A program made the position numbers and the translations under genes. The notes beneath the pieces are model-generated. The model was not told where the DNA came from. It ran no database searches and saw only the letters and a list, made by a program, of their open reading frames with translations. Of a stretch of DNA of 36,000 nt, positions 1-10,201 are shown one piece after another; position 1 is the first letter of the stretch, and every line of letters begins with the position of its first letter. Source of the DNA: Globomyces pollinis-pini (Eukaryota; Chytridiomycota; Chytridiomycetes; Rhizophydiales; Globomycetaceae); assembly GCA_025399215.1 (NCBI GenBank), contig MU621222.1, positions 11,708 to 47,707 on the forward strand. Reading direction: 5' to 3'.

Positions 1-266
1 CAACTCTTTAGCTGTTTTAGTTTTTGAGATAGAAAATGCCAGATTTCCACCTTTCTATGTGTGTAACCACGCTCACTAAAAAAATTTGCTCTTAATCATG
101 CTCCATTTTGGATCACGTATCCATGATGAATTTCAATGATCAATCCATCATCACGTCACATTTATGTTAATTACATCGTGAGAAAAGCTTATTTTTTACC
201 CATAACCTTTCAAACATTGAACTAAATATTCGACAAAGATCATTTATTTCAAAAGAGAGAAATAAG

Positions 267-383
267 TTATGCATAATTACTATCGGTTGATCCTTCAGCA
301 ACATCTATTTTTGTACCTGTAGTGGTGGAACCTGGTAAAGCGTTTGAAATTGAGATCAGTAAGCAGACTAGTATTTTCCACAT
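267..383 (-). CDS. Small secreted peptide (38 aa), unknown function
   Basis: The ATG at 383 opens a 38-residue frame closed by TAA at 267. Residues 1-15 (MWKILVCLLISISNA) form a textbook signal peptide: Met-Trp-Lys, a hydrophobic core, then Ser-Asn-Ala before a likely cleavage site. The mature part would be about 23 residues, rich in Gly, Thr, Ser and Asp, with no cysteine. The first ten codons and the upstream region lie in a 145-bp repeat whose second copy sits at 2248-2391. I recognise no family. The frame is short enough to be a remnant or the first exon of something longer, but the signal peptide argues for function. Confidence 0.45.
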   Translation of the reverse strand: MWKILVCLLISISNALPGSTTTGTKIDVAEGSTDSNYA

Positions 384-498
384 TTAAAAAAGTAAAGTAT
401 CTTTATGATTAATTTTGTTTGATATTCCACGGTATTAGTTCCCATTTTCATGGATGCTCTAATTGGCAATTGGTAAATGTTAAAACCAAATAAGAGAC
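354..498. repeat. 145-bp direct repeat, copy A
   Basis: Matches 2248-2391 in the same orientation. The only difference is one extra T in the run at 480-482. On the minus strand it holds the presumed promoter, the 5' UTR and the first ten codons of the secreted peptide at 267-383. Near-identity of a largely non-coding stretch indicates a recent duplication or conversion. Confidence 0.95.
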
Positions 499-925
499 GT
501 ATTCTCTAAAAATCAATTGTTCATTTAATTTACAAGAATGAACACTGGCCAATAAATGACAGTCCAATCTTTAAAGTTATTTTAACTAAATTGACATGTA
601 AAAATTCACGACGATCTAAACCAGAAGGAATACTGAAATAATTGTTTTGGAGATTTAAAGCGAGCAAATACTTTAGATTGTTTGATGTTGACTAAATTGC
701 TATCCGAACAATCCTACGTGGAATTAAAGTTAGATTGAATGTATTATATAACGAAGATGAGGATTTCGAGCATTCAGATTTGTAATCTCCTTCTCGTGTA
801 TTTCTAATGTTGTGAGAGTCCTTGCGCTGTTCGAGCAACTAACGATAAAGTTGATACGATCAATTCTGGTGTCAGTGGTAACATCATTGCTTCTTGGTCT
901 ATTAGTCGTTTCTCTACATTTTAAA
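384..925. other. Intergenic region upstream of the Crinkler-like gene
   Basis: Positions 384-498 belong to repeat copy A. Between 499 and 925 I see no supported gene. The frame of the Crinkler-like gene is open back to a GTG at 812, but the first ATG is at 926, so this stretch is taken as 5' flank. Confidence 0.5.
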
Positions 926-1925
926 ATGACTGAAATCGAGCCTTTGTTTGTACAGTATTTGGACACTGAGCCTATTGAAGTCGACCCAATTGGATGCAAA
1001 GACATTGCTGATTTCATTAAAAAAGCACAGAAGGAGTTCTCTCCTGAACTGGATGAATTTCCACTCAACAAGTTGACTCTCCATCGCTACACTGGCACCA
1101 AACTCAAGGGCGACATTAAAATAAGAGAGCTACTTAAGCAATCAGGATTTGAAAACACAGACCTCGCTCCTCTTCTCATTAGATGTGCTGATGCTCTGTC
1201 CGCTCACCCAAAAGACCAAGACTTTTCATCCATCAGAAGAAAGAAGAAAAAGATGGAAAGAACTTAATCCTATTCTTATTCAGGCCGAAATTGATGCCGC
1301 AGAAAAGAGTGGAAAGAAGAATCTCAAGGGGAGTTTAGCATATTCATCATTGAATTGGAGTCTCATTTCTCCTGTATATGACCACATTATTCATGACTAT
1401 TCTCAAACTGTCAAAGAAGTTCCTCAAGAAACGATGGAGTTGCTGCATAATTATCTTGTCACTCTCACAAGACGTTTGAGCTCGGTTACCACTGCTAAAG
1501 AATCTCAACGGCTGCACTTTATTGCTCCCATTCTTGTCTATGTTTCAAACCTATTTGGACCGGAAGATTTTATCCAGATTGTTATCGAAGAAGATTTAAA
1601 TGGAGTTAATGTCAAAGCTAATGGGCATTTTGAATTCATGCTCAAACGCAACAACAAGAGAATATGTATAGTCCAAGCCAAGAAGGATGATATACTGCAA
1701 GGAATGGTTCAGAATTTGGTTGGAATGGAAGTTGTTTCTGATTTGAATGATTTGGATACTGTTTATGGAATAGTCACAAATTATGTTGAATGGTTGTTCT
1801 TGAAAAGTCAGAATGATAAAATCGAAATGGATGAAGATGTATTGCACCGTGAACGCGGAATTCCCACTATCGAATCATTGAAGAGAATCGCTGGCAAGAT
1901 TTATGCTTTGCTTTCAGATGACTGA
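926..1925 (+). CDS. Crinkler (CRN)-like protein with PD-(D/E)XK-type nuclease domain; frame break near 1198-1256
   Basis: The N-terminal ~90 residues resemble the ubiquitin-like header of Crinkler-type proteins, with the usual pattern of an isoleucine-rich strand, an Asp-Ile-Ala-Asp-Phe helix and a Lys-Leu-Thr-Leu strand. The C-terminal ~225 residues resemble the restriction-endonuclease-fold domain of fungal and oomycete Crinklers: a conserved Glu, then an Asn-Gly-His-Phe-Glu-Phe segment, then Val-Gln-Ala-Lys-Lys, where Gln stands at the usual Glu of ExK, then Gln-Gly and Gly-Met-Glu. The halves are in different frames. Either a 46-nt intron (1198-1243) joins them, or one base has shifted in the purine-rich run around 1235-1256, which would make this a pseudogene or an assembly error. 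No signal peptide is seen at the chosen ATG. It is flanked by the 145/144-bp repeats. Confidence 0.75.
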
Positions 1926-1957
1926 TATGTGGAAGTGATTATCGCCGATAAATTGTT

Positions 1958-2247
1958 TTAATTCACGAATATTTGTGGTTTAGATTCTTTAAGTCTTGAG
2001 AAACGAAGAATTGATTTCTTAGAACATTGCCATTCTTGTCGCTTTCTAAGCCAAACTTTTCCCATAACTCTTGGTTGTAAATCTACTAGTAATTGATACG
2101 CTTCTTCTTTGGATTCAGTGATTCGCATCTGATAGACAAACATTCATCTCCAACACAAAAGATGTCTCTTTCAGATTCATCGTATTTACGTTCGCCCATC
2201 AACTCTTTAATCTGCTGATAACGAGACTTGACGTCTAATTTACACAT
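1958..2247 (-). CDS. Hypothetical basic protein (87 aa), one 26-nt intron
   Basis: Two overlapping frames join cleanly if a 26-nt GT..AG intron (2129-2154) is removed, leaving 31 plus 56 codons in phase. The product is Lys/Arg-rich with a helical first part (KSRYQQIKELMGERKY) and a segment MGKVWLRKRQEW. I do not recognise the family. The ATG at 2247 touches the left edge of repeat copy B (2248). The frame is also open upstream into the repeat, to an ATG at 2277, which would prepend the ten hydrophobic residues of the secreted peptide at 267-383. This looks like a chimeric 5' end. Without removal of the intron, both frames stop early. Confidence 0.4.
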
Positions 2248-2391
2248 GATCAGTAAGCAGACTAGTATTTTCCACATTTAAAAAAGTAAAGTATCTTTAT
2301 GATTAATTTTGTTTGATATTCCACGGTATTAGTTCCCATTTTCATGGATGCTCTAATTGGCAATTGGTAAATGTTAAAACCAAATAAGAGA
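2248..2391. repeat. 144-bp direct repeat, copy B
   Basis: Second copy of 354-498, differing by a single-T deletion. Together the copies bracket a 1.75-kb cassette with the Crinkler-like gene and the small minus-strand gene at 1958-2247. There are no terminal TG..CA ends, no reverse transcriptase and no transposase, so LTRs are not indicated. Confidence 0.95.
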
Positions 2392-2452
2392 ATTGAATAT
2401 TACTACAATCTTTATTAATCAAACTAATATGAATAAATCAATAGAGTTCACA

Positions 2453-5400
2453 CTATTTCCGTTTAATAGTGGTGCGATTGAACATTGGACGTGACAAATC
2501 TTCTAAACTCAAACTTTCACAACTTTCAATAAAATGCTCATTTGGTAAGAGTTTAGGTAATGGATGATTGGGATTTGCATTTACGGTTAAGGAATTCGTC
2601 GTGTTGGGAATAAGTTTTGGCAGAAACGATTCATGTTTTTCCAATGGTACTTTGGACTCTGATTGTTTCTCGATGGGATAGCTACGTTTATCATCTTTAT
2701 GTGATGTATTGATATGCTCTTTGGCAACTATGTTTTCTTTTTTGGTTGAATGTGTTTCGGTATGTTTTCGTGAAATGGGTTGATCATGATGCTCGTTCCC
2801 TTCATTTCCTGGTTTTTTTGAACTGTTTCGTCTGCTATGAGTTTGAAGATTACCAAAATCTTTTTCAGTTACAATATGTTCCCCATGTGCTTCCTTGTCT
2901 CCTACTGCCAAATTCTTGAGATTTGATTTAGTAGAGCTCACTTTAACAATTGGTGATGGTTTTGAAGACATAGCCTCATTAGTTTCCAAAATCGACTTTT
3001 TTGAATTGTGTCTGCTGATGCGATGCTGAATCGGACTCCCATTCATATGCTCAGAGTTGGGGTCTGAATCGCTCTCTTTCTTGTTTAAATGTATTTCTGT
3101 ATGTTTTCTTGAAAGAGGTTGATCGTGATGTTCGTACCCGTCAATTCCCGGTTTCTTTGAACTGTTTCGTCTGCTATGAGTTTGAAGGATACCAAAATCT
3201 TCCCCATGTGTGTCTTTGTCTTCTACTGCCAAATTCTTGAGGTTTGATTTGGTAGAACTCATTCTAACAATAGATGGCTTTGTCCCAGTTGAAGTCATAG
3301 GTTCACCAGTTTCCAAAATCGATTTTCTTGAATTGTGTCGGCTGATGCGATGCTGAATCGGACTCCCATTTACATGCTCATCCGACTCATTGGTGACCCT
3401 GATCGTGGTACTGTTATTTAAACGAACTTTAGACCCACTAACTCGACTTATTAGATCGTCTCTCTTTAACTCCAAATGTTCCGCAGTATTAGTTTGTTCA
3501 CTTGATCGTCTAACAGATAATGAACTGCTAAAGACGCTAGTGGGTGGTGTGGATCCTGGTGATGGTTTTATATATGCATTCATAACATGATCAGTTTTTG
3601 GTTCGTTTGAACTAACCGATTTGGCTGAATGTAATTCTAAAATCTCTCTCCTATCACCTGTTATAGTTGCACTTCTCGGTTTCGTGTTATGCGCTCGAAT
3701 GGAATCTGGTTTCCCTCCATTTGGATCTAGTTTGAGATAAGCAAGTTTCATAGTTCTTACTACTTTCCAAATACTGTAAACCACCTGGAGCCAATGAACT
3801 ACGTCGGCCACTGATGACTGGCTCTGGTTGTCCGAAAGAGGGCTGATTTATTTGTTCCGCTTTTTTATCGAAAGAAGGAGTTTTGATCATACTGGCCCTC
3901 CTTGAGATCGGTCGAGATTTAGTTGAATCTTGTGAACTGGCCCTAGCATGATTCATTTCATTCGCTTCATTCGAACTGTTTTTGACCTCTCCTTGATTTA
4001 CCCCTGAATCTTCGGAACTGATAATAATCATACCTCCTTCTTGATTCGTATTGTGGGTTTCATTGCCAATAGGTCCACAAGAATTTATACTCTTTAACCA
4101 TCGATCTCCCACTGGATGAAACTTTATGTCTGGTAGCACTTTGTTTAGCACAGAAACAACATCAGAAAAGCAATCGATTTTGAAATCTATAGGCATTCCA
4201 TTTTCAATAAACTCTAGCTTTGGTACTGTTCTAACAACCCTAAGAAATAAGTATTCCTACATAAAACAAAAATAAATATAAATTATCCAATTACCTCTAG
4301 TGCCAGATTATCACAGTTTACTAGCAAGAATGTCACTGATTGATCATAATTGAATGATAATATCTGCATATTCTCCAACATGGTTTTATATTCTTCACTG
4401 GTAGGTTTAAAATACAATACCAACACAAATTTGTTTAATTCAATAAGTGATGTCATAGTAACAGGTTTAGTAATAAACCTTAATTTGGAATATTTTGGAT
4501 AAATTTCTAGAATATCTGTTTTAATGAGATCCAAATCTTTGGCTGAGACTACTTGACCAACAGTCTTTCCAAACTGAAATATTTGAACAACTGGTAATGT
4601 TGCATATCGAACATTACCAAATGACTGTTGTTTGTAAGGTTAATAGATTATACCTTTATATCAAATTTCAAGACGTTTATGGAAAGTGTTGGAATTCCAT
4701 AATTTAACATGAGACCAATAAATGGTTCTACAATTGACCTATAATCATTAAATACGATGTTGAAATACTCTTCTCTGGTTTCATAGTACAAGATACAACT
4801 CAATTTTTGTGCTATCATTTGATTAAAATCTTCCATTGTTTCTGATTCATTCCAAGTTTTTAAATTGTTTAGTTTCGGAGGTATTTTTAAACCAGTAGAT
4901 TGTATATCTATTTGATCTGACTGTATGACTCTCTTTACTGTCATCTTTTTAGTGATTCCTTTTTGTTTTTCTCCTTTATCGAAACTATTTGTAAATAATT
5001 GTGATAATTCTATATCATTCGTATCAAATTCTTGTAGTTGTGTCAAGATATCTTTAAATTCTATTTGATTTGATTTCCCGCTCGTTTGGAACACAAAGTA
5101 TGGAGTTTTATTTATTTGACGTTCCGTTAGATGTTCCTTTATGATTAGAATGTATGATTTGATTACCTTTAGTAACATTGATTTAGTATCTACTGCTACA
5201 AAAGGAAAATCATATTTTGTAGATAGAATGTGTAATTTCAATAATCGATTTAAATGTAATTCATTCTCTATTCCAAAATAATAAATCAATAGAGTTTCGT
5301 CTGCTTCCAACCAATCATTCAATTTTTTAGATTGATTCGTGAATTTTAATTTGGACGTTATTGATATGTGCATACTAGTGAGACGTTTGACTTGATCCAA

Positions 5401-5694
5401 ATCAATTTGAATCAATGGTTTATAAATATTATTTGATAAACTATATAATTGAAAACAAGGCAAGGCATCCAATTCAAATTTCACTAAATGCTACCATAAA
5501 AATCAATTTTTAGTTACCCGAAATTTCATTATATTGACCTTTGCATAAGAAAAATTCATTTCATCCAACCATTCTGTGATTAATGGATCAATTGTTATCT
5601 GACTAAAGTAATACACAATACAACAGTTTGTCGCGTTTTGTACAGTTTGCAATTGAGTCTCTGATCCTATATCTATCCATTGATAATTTGACAT
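2453..5694 (-). CDS. Multi-thioredoxin-fold protein with repeat-rich disordered tail
   Basis: Five exons (5518-5694, 4654-5490, 4295-4624, 3761-4256, 2453-3726; introns 27, 29, 38 and 34 nt) encode 1037 residues. The first ~540 residues contain about four thioredoxin-like units. Each has a strand ending in a Val-Asn or Asn-Val motif and a cis-proline-like loop (ALPCFQLY, TLPVVQIFQ, TVPKLEFIE). None shows a CXXC redox centre, so they are probably structural or binding domains, as in non-catalytic PDI relatives or ciliary thioredoxin-domain proteins. The remaining ~490 residues are Ser/Lys/His-rich and disordered, with several RRNS or RHNS sites that fit basophilic kinases and an internal 109-residue duplication. 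The start at 5694 is the first ATG; there is no signal peptide. A 37-nt alternative exists for the last intron. Confidence 0.75.
2729..3382 (-). repeat. Two-unit in-frame tandem duplication (327-nt period)
   Basis: Inside the disordered tail of the thioredoxin-fold protein, a block of about 109 residues occurs twice. Shared landmarks include GSPIQHRISRHNS, SSTKSNLKNLAV, THSRRNSSKKPG and SRKHTE. At DNA level the segment at 3341-3350 recurs at 3014-3023. The second unit carries a short HIVTE insertion. Substitutions are mostly conservative, so both copies are probably under selection. Confidence 0.9.
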
Positions 5695-5894
5695 GATGAT
5701 TGGAAAAGGGAAGTGGAGGTTCACAAACAAATTAGTATTTTCCAAACATTTTATTTATTGCACTCAAAACAAAACAATGAAAAGTGAATGTACGATCGCT
5801 TCAATTACGTATTTTTGTATTTCTAAAGTTTTTGGTGAGTAGTTTAGCCGACGGCATTTTTAGCCAGTTAAATATCAATACAGATTTAGCAATA

Positions 5895-6077
5895 TTATAT
5901 AATACTATCGTTATTGTACAAATATTTTAATACACTGGCTGACGTGTTTTTATAAAAATCCTCATTGTAGAATCGCAAGACGTTTTGTATTATCAGTTCA
6001 TAGACTGCATCAATGGGAATTGGCGAATAGGATGCATTAGCCTTCATTAATTCAGATCCTATTGAACTCGGACACAT
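5895..6077 (-). CDS. Short ORF (60 aa), hypothetical
   Basis: An ATG-initiated frame with an in-frame stop just upstream. It sits in the 511-bp gap between the start of the thioredoxin-fold gene and the end of the DCAF5-like gene. The middle (SPIPIDAVYELIIQNVLRFY) reads like an amphipathic helix of a real protein, loosely reminiscent of small histone-fold or adaptor proteins, but I cannot assign it. It may be a complete micro-gene or the last exon of something missed. The rest of this gap shows nothing clear. Confidence 0.3.
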   Translation of the reverse strand: MCPSSIGSELMKANASYSPIPIDAVYELIIQNVLRFYNEDFYKNTSASVLKYLYNNDSII

Positions 6078-6205
6078 TTACGCAAATGTATGTAGTATAG
6101 TATAAAGAAGAATTTAACATCTCAACATTGAACTGTGAAATCAAAACTACATTGAATATAAAAAAAAAAGTATTGAAAGAATATAATACAAGGAAATATG
6201 CTTAA

Positions 6206-7878
6206 TTATTCGAGATCTGAATCATCCATCCATGCATAATTTTCAGAGCTAGAATCTGATGCTTCTACCATCTCATCTGTAGAGCCATTCATGGCTGCGG
6301 TTTGAGGATTGGGGAATACATCTGATCCCCACAGTCTTCGTTCCCATGTCTCTTCCTCGCTTGAAATCTACAGTTGAGACTTGGAATCATTACCAGTCTT
6401 TCAAACATTCTTATAGTATGATGGTCTGGGTTCGATGGATCACCAGCAAAAGTTTCAGGTAGAACTAAAAATGAGTATCCATTATCGAAAAAACCTTGTT
6501 TGATTGGAAGAGGTGCAAAAATTCTTACCAGCTTTTCCACACCTGCCGTAACAATATACTAAACTTTAGATCACAAGATTCAAATACAGGCAATGAAGGA
6601 TGGCAAGCAATGGAATTAACGATAGATTTATGATTTTTCAAAGTTATAGTTGCTTCCGAAACCACCTTTGGTTTTACCATCGCTCCAGATCGAAAATACA
6701 CTATAAATCAATGTTCAAGCAATTGATTTTACATATCTCTCCTGGTTCAGGTAATCGTCTTTCAACTTGTCTCTCAGAAATAAGTTCAGTCAAACTGGGT
6801 ATTTTCCAACCATATGCACAATAATCATCTGACCCTGCAAAGAAATACCTTGATCCTAAACTTTCACAAAACGATGCCGTTTTAATAGTTGCCAAACTTT
6901 TGAAATGTTGATTCTTTATCGCGTTGGTTTTTAGTAGACAGATAGGATCTGGATCATTCAAATGATAGATGGTGGGGTACCATCGTTGAATATTTGCCCC
7001 CAACATTTTTCCATCAGCACTCCATGTAGCTGAGGTAATATCAGAAGGTTTAGATATTTTGTTTTGTTTGACAAGTCTTGTTGTATACTAAAAATGTTAA
7101 TCAAATGACTCATCCAGATTATGAAAGGTGAAGTTTGAGTCAGATCATTATTAATAATAAATATTTTACCTGTATAATCGGCTCTTTATCAGAACTTTTA
7201 GAAAATGCAGTTCGGATATCAAACAAAAATATACCTCCTTTATCGTCAGCAGTAACAAATAGATTTGGTATAATGGGATTAAATTGAGCATGATTTTGAC
7301 CTCTACCCGGAACAAACATTGTCCCTTGAGCAGTTTTACATCTTATATCCCACAGCTTGATAGACCCTATAAAATATATCAGTAAACTCTAAATGACAGT
7401 ACAATCTTGACCAGCAGTGAGTACAATATTATCATTCTTGGGATCGACTGATACTCTCAAACAAGCATCATGATGTGCTAATATTCGATTCGAATAATTT
7501 GGTTCACTAATAATTGAAGTATTTTCAGTTTGTAAATCAAATCGTAATAGTAATCCATCATTACCACATCTATAAATTAAATGGAAAGAATATCATTACG
7601 AATAAATATGATTTGATTGATCAAATTCAATACTAAAAATATTGGATCGATGACCTTTGAATCTCTTTAAAGGGTTCCATAAGACATTCAAATCTCCATA
7701 CATATTCCATAACTAAACACATAAGAATCAATAATAATGATAATCGTACTAAAATATCCAAATCATCACCACCTGTTGCCAATAATTGACCATTTTTTGA
7801 AATACTGATTGCATTAACACAACCTTCATGTTGTTTTAATACTCTACCATAAAATATTTTGAATGTAGTACTTTGCAT
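6206..7878 (-). CDS. DCAF5: DCAF5-like WD40 protein, putative CUL4-DDB1 substrate receptor
   Basis: Eight exons (7750-7878, 7600-7712, 7403-7569, 7170-7366, 6733-7087, 6575-6700, 6333-6542, 6206-6294) give 461 residues in one frame. The start reads HEGCVNAISISKNGQLLATGG, then a GHRSNIF segment, then LWDIR, a WDxR motif of the kind that docks DDB1, then HKSIVNSIACHP and VEKLVRIFAPLP. This order matches DCAF5/DCAF10-type WD40 proteins, including the post-propeller region with RMFERLV. The acidic Ser/Asp-rich C-terminus also fits. The predicted role is substrate choice for a CRL4 ubiquitin ligase. Introns are 30-38 nt except one of 82 nt (7088-7169), the longest single intron in the window. A TGG at the third junction gives Trp where a small residue is usual. 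Confidence 0.82.
7088..7169 (-). other. Unusually long single intron (82 nt)
   Basis: This GT..AG intron of the DCAF5-like gene contains no internal AG|GT junction, so it cannot be split like the composite introns elsewhere. It shows that longer ordinary introns do exist here, and it serves as a negative control for the tandem-intron idea. Confidence 0.8.
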
Positions 7879-8111
7879 TGAAAGTTCCTTTGGATTGTTT
7901 ACATAACGTTTGGATTATATTTCCATTCGGTTTCGTTGGTGTCAACTCTCGTTGGTTTAACAATCGCAGCATGATTAAAAAAATAAGATTTTAATCACGA
8001 TTCGGTAGCATAAACGATCAATTATTGATTTGATCAAGACGTTCAATGGATACATAGAGTGGATCTAAAGTAAACAGTTCAATGGTAAGTCTATGTAGAT
8101 AGAGTATGATT

Positions 8112-8384
8112 TTATTTGAATGACTTGCCAAATTGCTTTAGTCTAGGATATAATTCCCTTTTTATCAACACTGCTAAGAATATCAACTTGAGAACGGTAA
8201 AGATCCAATCAATTGCAATCACTGACCATAAATCATTTTCACCAATTTCCAAGATTTCAGTTGATTCTAAACCACTGCTAAGATCTTGATATGAATCTTG
8301 AAATGCTACTGCACCTTCCATCAGATTGGCATTCGTGAATGACACGATAGAAGTCAAAAGAACTAATACTAATTGAAATGCCAT
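8112..8384 (-). CDS. Small type I membrane protein (90 aa)
   Basis: A single-exon frame from ATG at 8384. The N-terminus MAFQLVLVLLTSIVSFTNA is a clear signal peptide. A ~35-residue acidic lumenal or extracellular segment follows (ESTEILEIGEND), then one transmembrane helix (VIAIDWIFTVLKLIFLAVL) and a basic tail ending KQFGKSFK. The topology predicts a small type I protein of the endomembrane system or cell surface. The size is reminiscent of small ER or Golgi subunits, but I recognise no family. Confidence 0.6.
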   Translation of the reverse strand: MAFQLVLVLLTSIVSFTNANLMEGAVAFQDSYQDLSSGLESTEILEIGENDLWSVIAIDWIFTVLKLIFLAVLIKRELYPRLKQFGKSFK

Positions 8385-8815
8385 GTTCTTTTAGACTTTT
8401 AATAATGGGAAGGTAAGTTATGAATTCGATAGAGATCTAGTCTATAAACAAAGCCACTAAAACAATACTGTTGATCGATCCACGACTATAATGGTACTGG
8501 TAGAATCGGTTGAAAAGCATCTACTTGTAAAGCGTACTCAATCAGATTGATGGCTATAATTTCTACTTAACAATAATTGACCTAGTGACGTGTAATGCTG
8601 ATTAATTTTTACGTGTTTCTCGTAGATCCTTTTTACAATAAAGCACAGAATTCCTTGGATTAGCTGATTATAGATATATAGTTGCAATTGAAGAGTTTAA
8701 AAAAGTCTAGTAATTTTGTTGGTGTTTCCACATCAAATGATAAAACACTTCATACCAATAACATAAGTCAATAGTATATACTTTTATATTCAATTTATGA
8801 TTTCCAGATTTCAAA
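8385..8815. other. Divergent intergenic region, no gene seen
   Basis: A 431-bp AT-rich spacer between two divergently transcribed membrane-protein genes; presumably both promoters lie here. I found no RNA gene, repeat or convincing ORF. Confidence 0.5.
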
Positions 8816-9411
8816 ATGGCTGACCTGTACATCTATTTCAACAGTGTCACATTCCAATGATTTTTTTCAACTTTTTAGATGGACTTGGATACATTGATAC
8901 AATTCTTCTTGAATGTATCGGCATTTCTACACAAGATTTCAATCGAATTATCGGTCTGGTTGATAGACCGATCACCTCCAGTTATCCAACAATTCTTGTA
9001 TCAAATACCAGAAGAGATCCTATTTATTTCGGTACTCAAATCTAATGATTTTCTAATTAGTAGGTAACAATCCTGAATCTCATTTTATAGATGTCTTGTT
9101 TTCTTACGTTTCTACTATTCAAAATATTCTCATACGTACTTAAAATGATGTTGAAACCAATCGTTTTGTTGATTAAAGTAATGATGATATCCATCGCTAT
9201 AGGTTGCGTCTATTGGATAATCTACAAATTCTCAGCTGAATATCAATCTAGTCAAAGTATAAACCCACTGATTAAACGATTTTTTGATTCAGTGCAATAC
9301 AATGTGCTCAATATTTGGGATCAAATTATAGGATTTTGGTTGAATTTGTTGATTGATTTACCCATACTGTACGAAAAAATACAAGGACATTGGGATAATT
9401 TGATCCATTAA
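8816..9411 (+). CDS. Small hydrophobic membrane protein (~167 aa)
   Basis: Proposed exons are 8816-8845, 8879-9031 and 9091-9411. The last two join in phase only if the 59 nt between them are removed, and that stretch splits into two abutting GT..AG blocks of 32 and 27 nt. Exon 1 is less certain because its donor would be GTCACA; the gene may instead start at the ATG at 8879. The product has hydrophobic segments near residues 60-110 (FLTFLLFKIFSYVLK, then IVLLIKVMMISIAIG) and a tail of amphipathic helices rich in Trp, Ile and Asn. It is probably membrane-inserted. No family recognised. Confidence 0.55.
9032..9090 (+). other. Two-block tandem intron array (32+27 nt)
   Basis: Blocks 9032-9063 and 9064-9090 each begin GT and end AG and meet as AG|GT with no exon base between. 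Removing both keeps the reading frame; removing only one leaves a stop or frameshift. TCTAAT occurs in the first block as a possible branch-point element. Confidence 0.65.
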
Positions 9412-9585
9412 TATATAGTTTTGATATCAATATTGGTATTACCCTACTATCATAGAGTCAATCCTTTCAAATTTTGTTCATCCTTTCCCTGGATATATTT
9501 CAAAATGTAGAATTTATTCGGTTTGTACAAGATTAAAAGCAATTTGAATATGTATACTGATATTTACAATCCAAGGTAGTGTATA

Positions 9586-9920
9586 TTAGAAACGTGCCAA
9601 ATAAATGTATCCAATTGTACACAAAATGAACACTAGAATGATCCAAACCCAAGAACCATTCTCTGAACGAATTAAATTCTTCAGTTTTCCCATTGCACCT
9701 TTTAATAATCCACCTACCCCATCAAAATCATCTTCCTAAGTGATATGAGTGATAACTATGAATCAAACCATTTCATTCATTAAAGATTTTTGGTATTGTA
9801 TTTCTGAATCGATATCAATTGAAATCTAATTGGATGAGCATCATCAATGCATACTTGTTTTAAAGAAGAAATACGATGAGATAGAGAATCTGCTTGGTCG
9901 TCATGTTGGTAATGTGCCAT
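9586..9920 (-). CDS. BET1: Bet1/Sft1-type Qc-SNARE
   Basis: Three short exons (9855-9920, 9769-9825, 9586-9735; introns 29 and 33 nt) encode 90 residues. The sequence shows the SNARE helix LSHRISSLKQISIDIDSEI, then the Bet1-like EDDFDGVGGLLKGAMGKL, then a single C-terminal anchor (WVWIILVFILCTIGYIYL). That is the layout of Bet1/Sft1 tail-anchored SNAREs. Bet1 acts in ER-to-Golgi fusion and Sft1 in intra-Golgi transport; which one this is cannot be settled by eye. The central Qc glutamine is best read as the Gln in EIQYQ. No separate exon exceeds 150 nt, so ORF-length filters miss the gene entirely. Confidence 0.85.
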
Positions 9921-10201
9921 AGATTTAATTGTGTCGGTCTAACAATTGCTTTGATTCGTTTAAAAAAGAAAAAAATTGAAATGAAATCCAATGAAATGTG
10001 AATGATAATCTTTAAAGAAGAATTCGATTAATAGAAAGAAGGGGAATCTGTTTGGGTTTAGAAAGTTATCGTGGAGTTCAATATTTATATGCGTGTCTTA
10101 ACTACGTGTCCTTTATACAAAGATTCATTCTTCTTTAAGCTTTTCATCTTTACTAATAATGTATTTATTGACCTTGAATTGTCTTTTTATTCATTTTTTA
10201 T

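Noticed and set aside
354..2391. Direct repeats as LTRs of a retrotransposon
   Set aside because: The ends are not TG..CA, there is no primer-binding site or polymerase between them, and the repeat contains the start of a coding gene.
2729..3382. CRISPR-like or satellite array
   Set aside because: Only two long units, in frame within a coding exon; it is a protein-level duplication.
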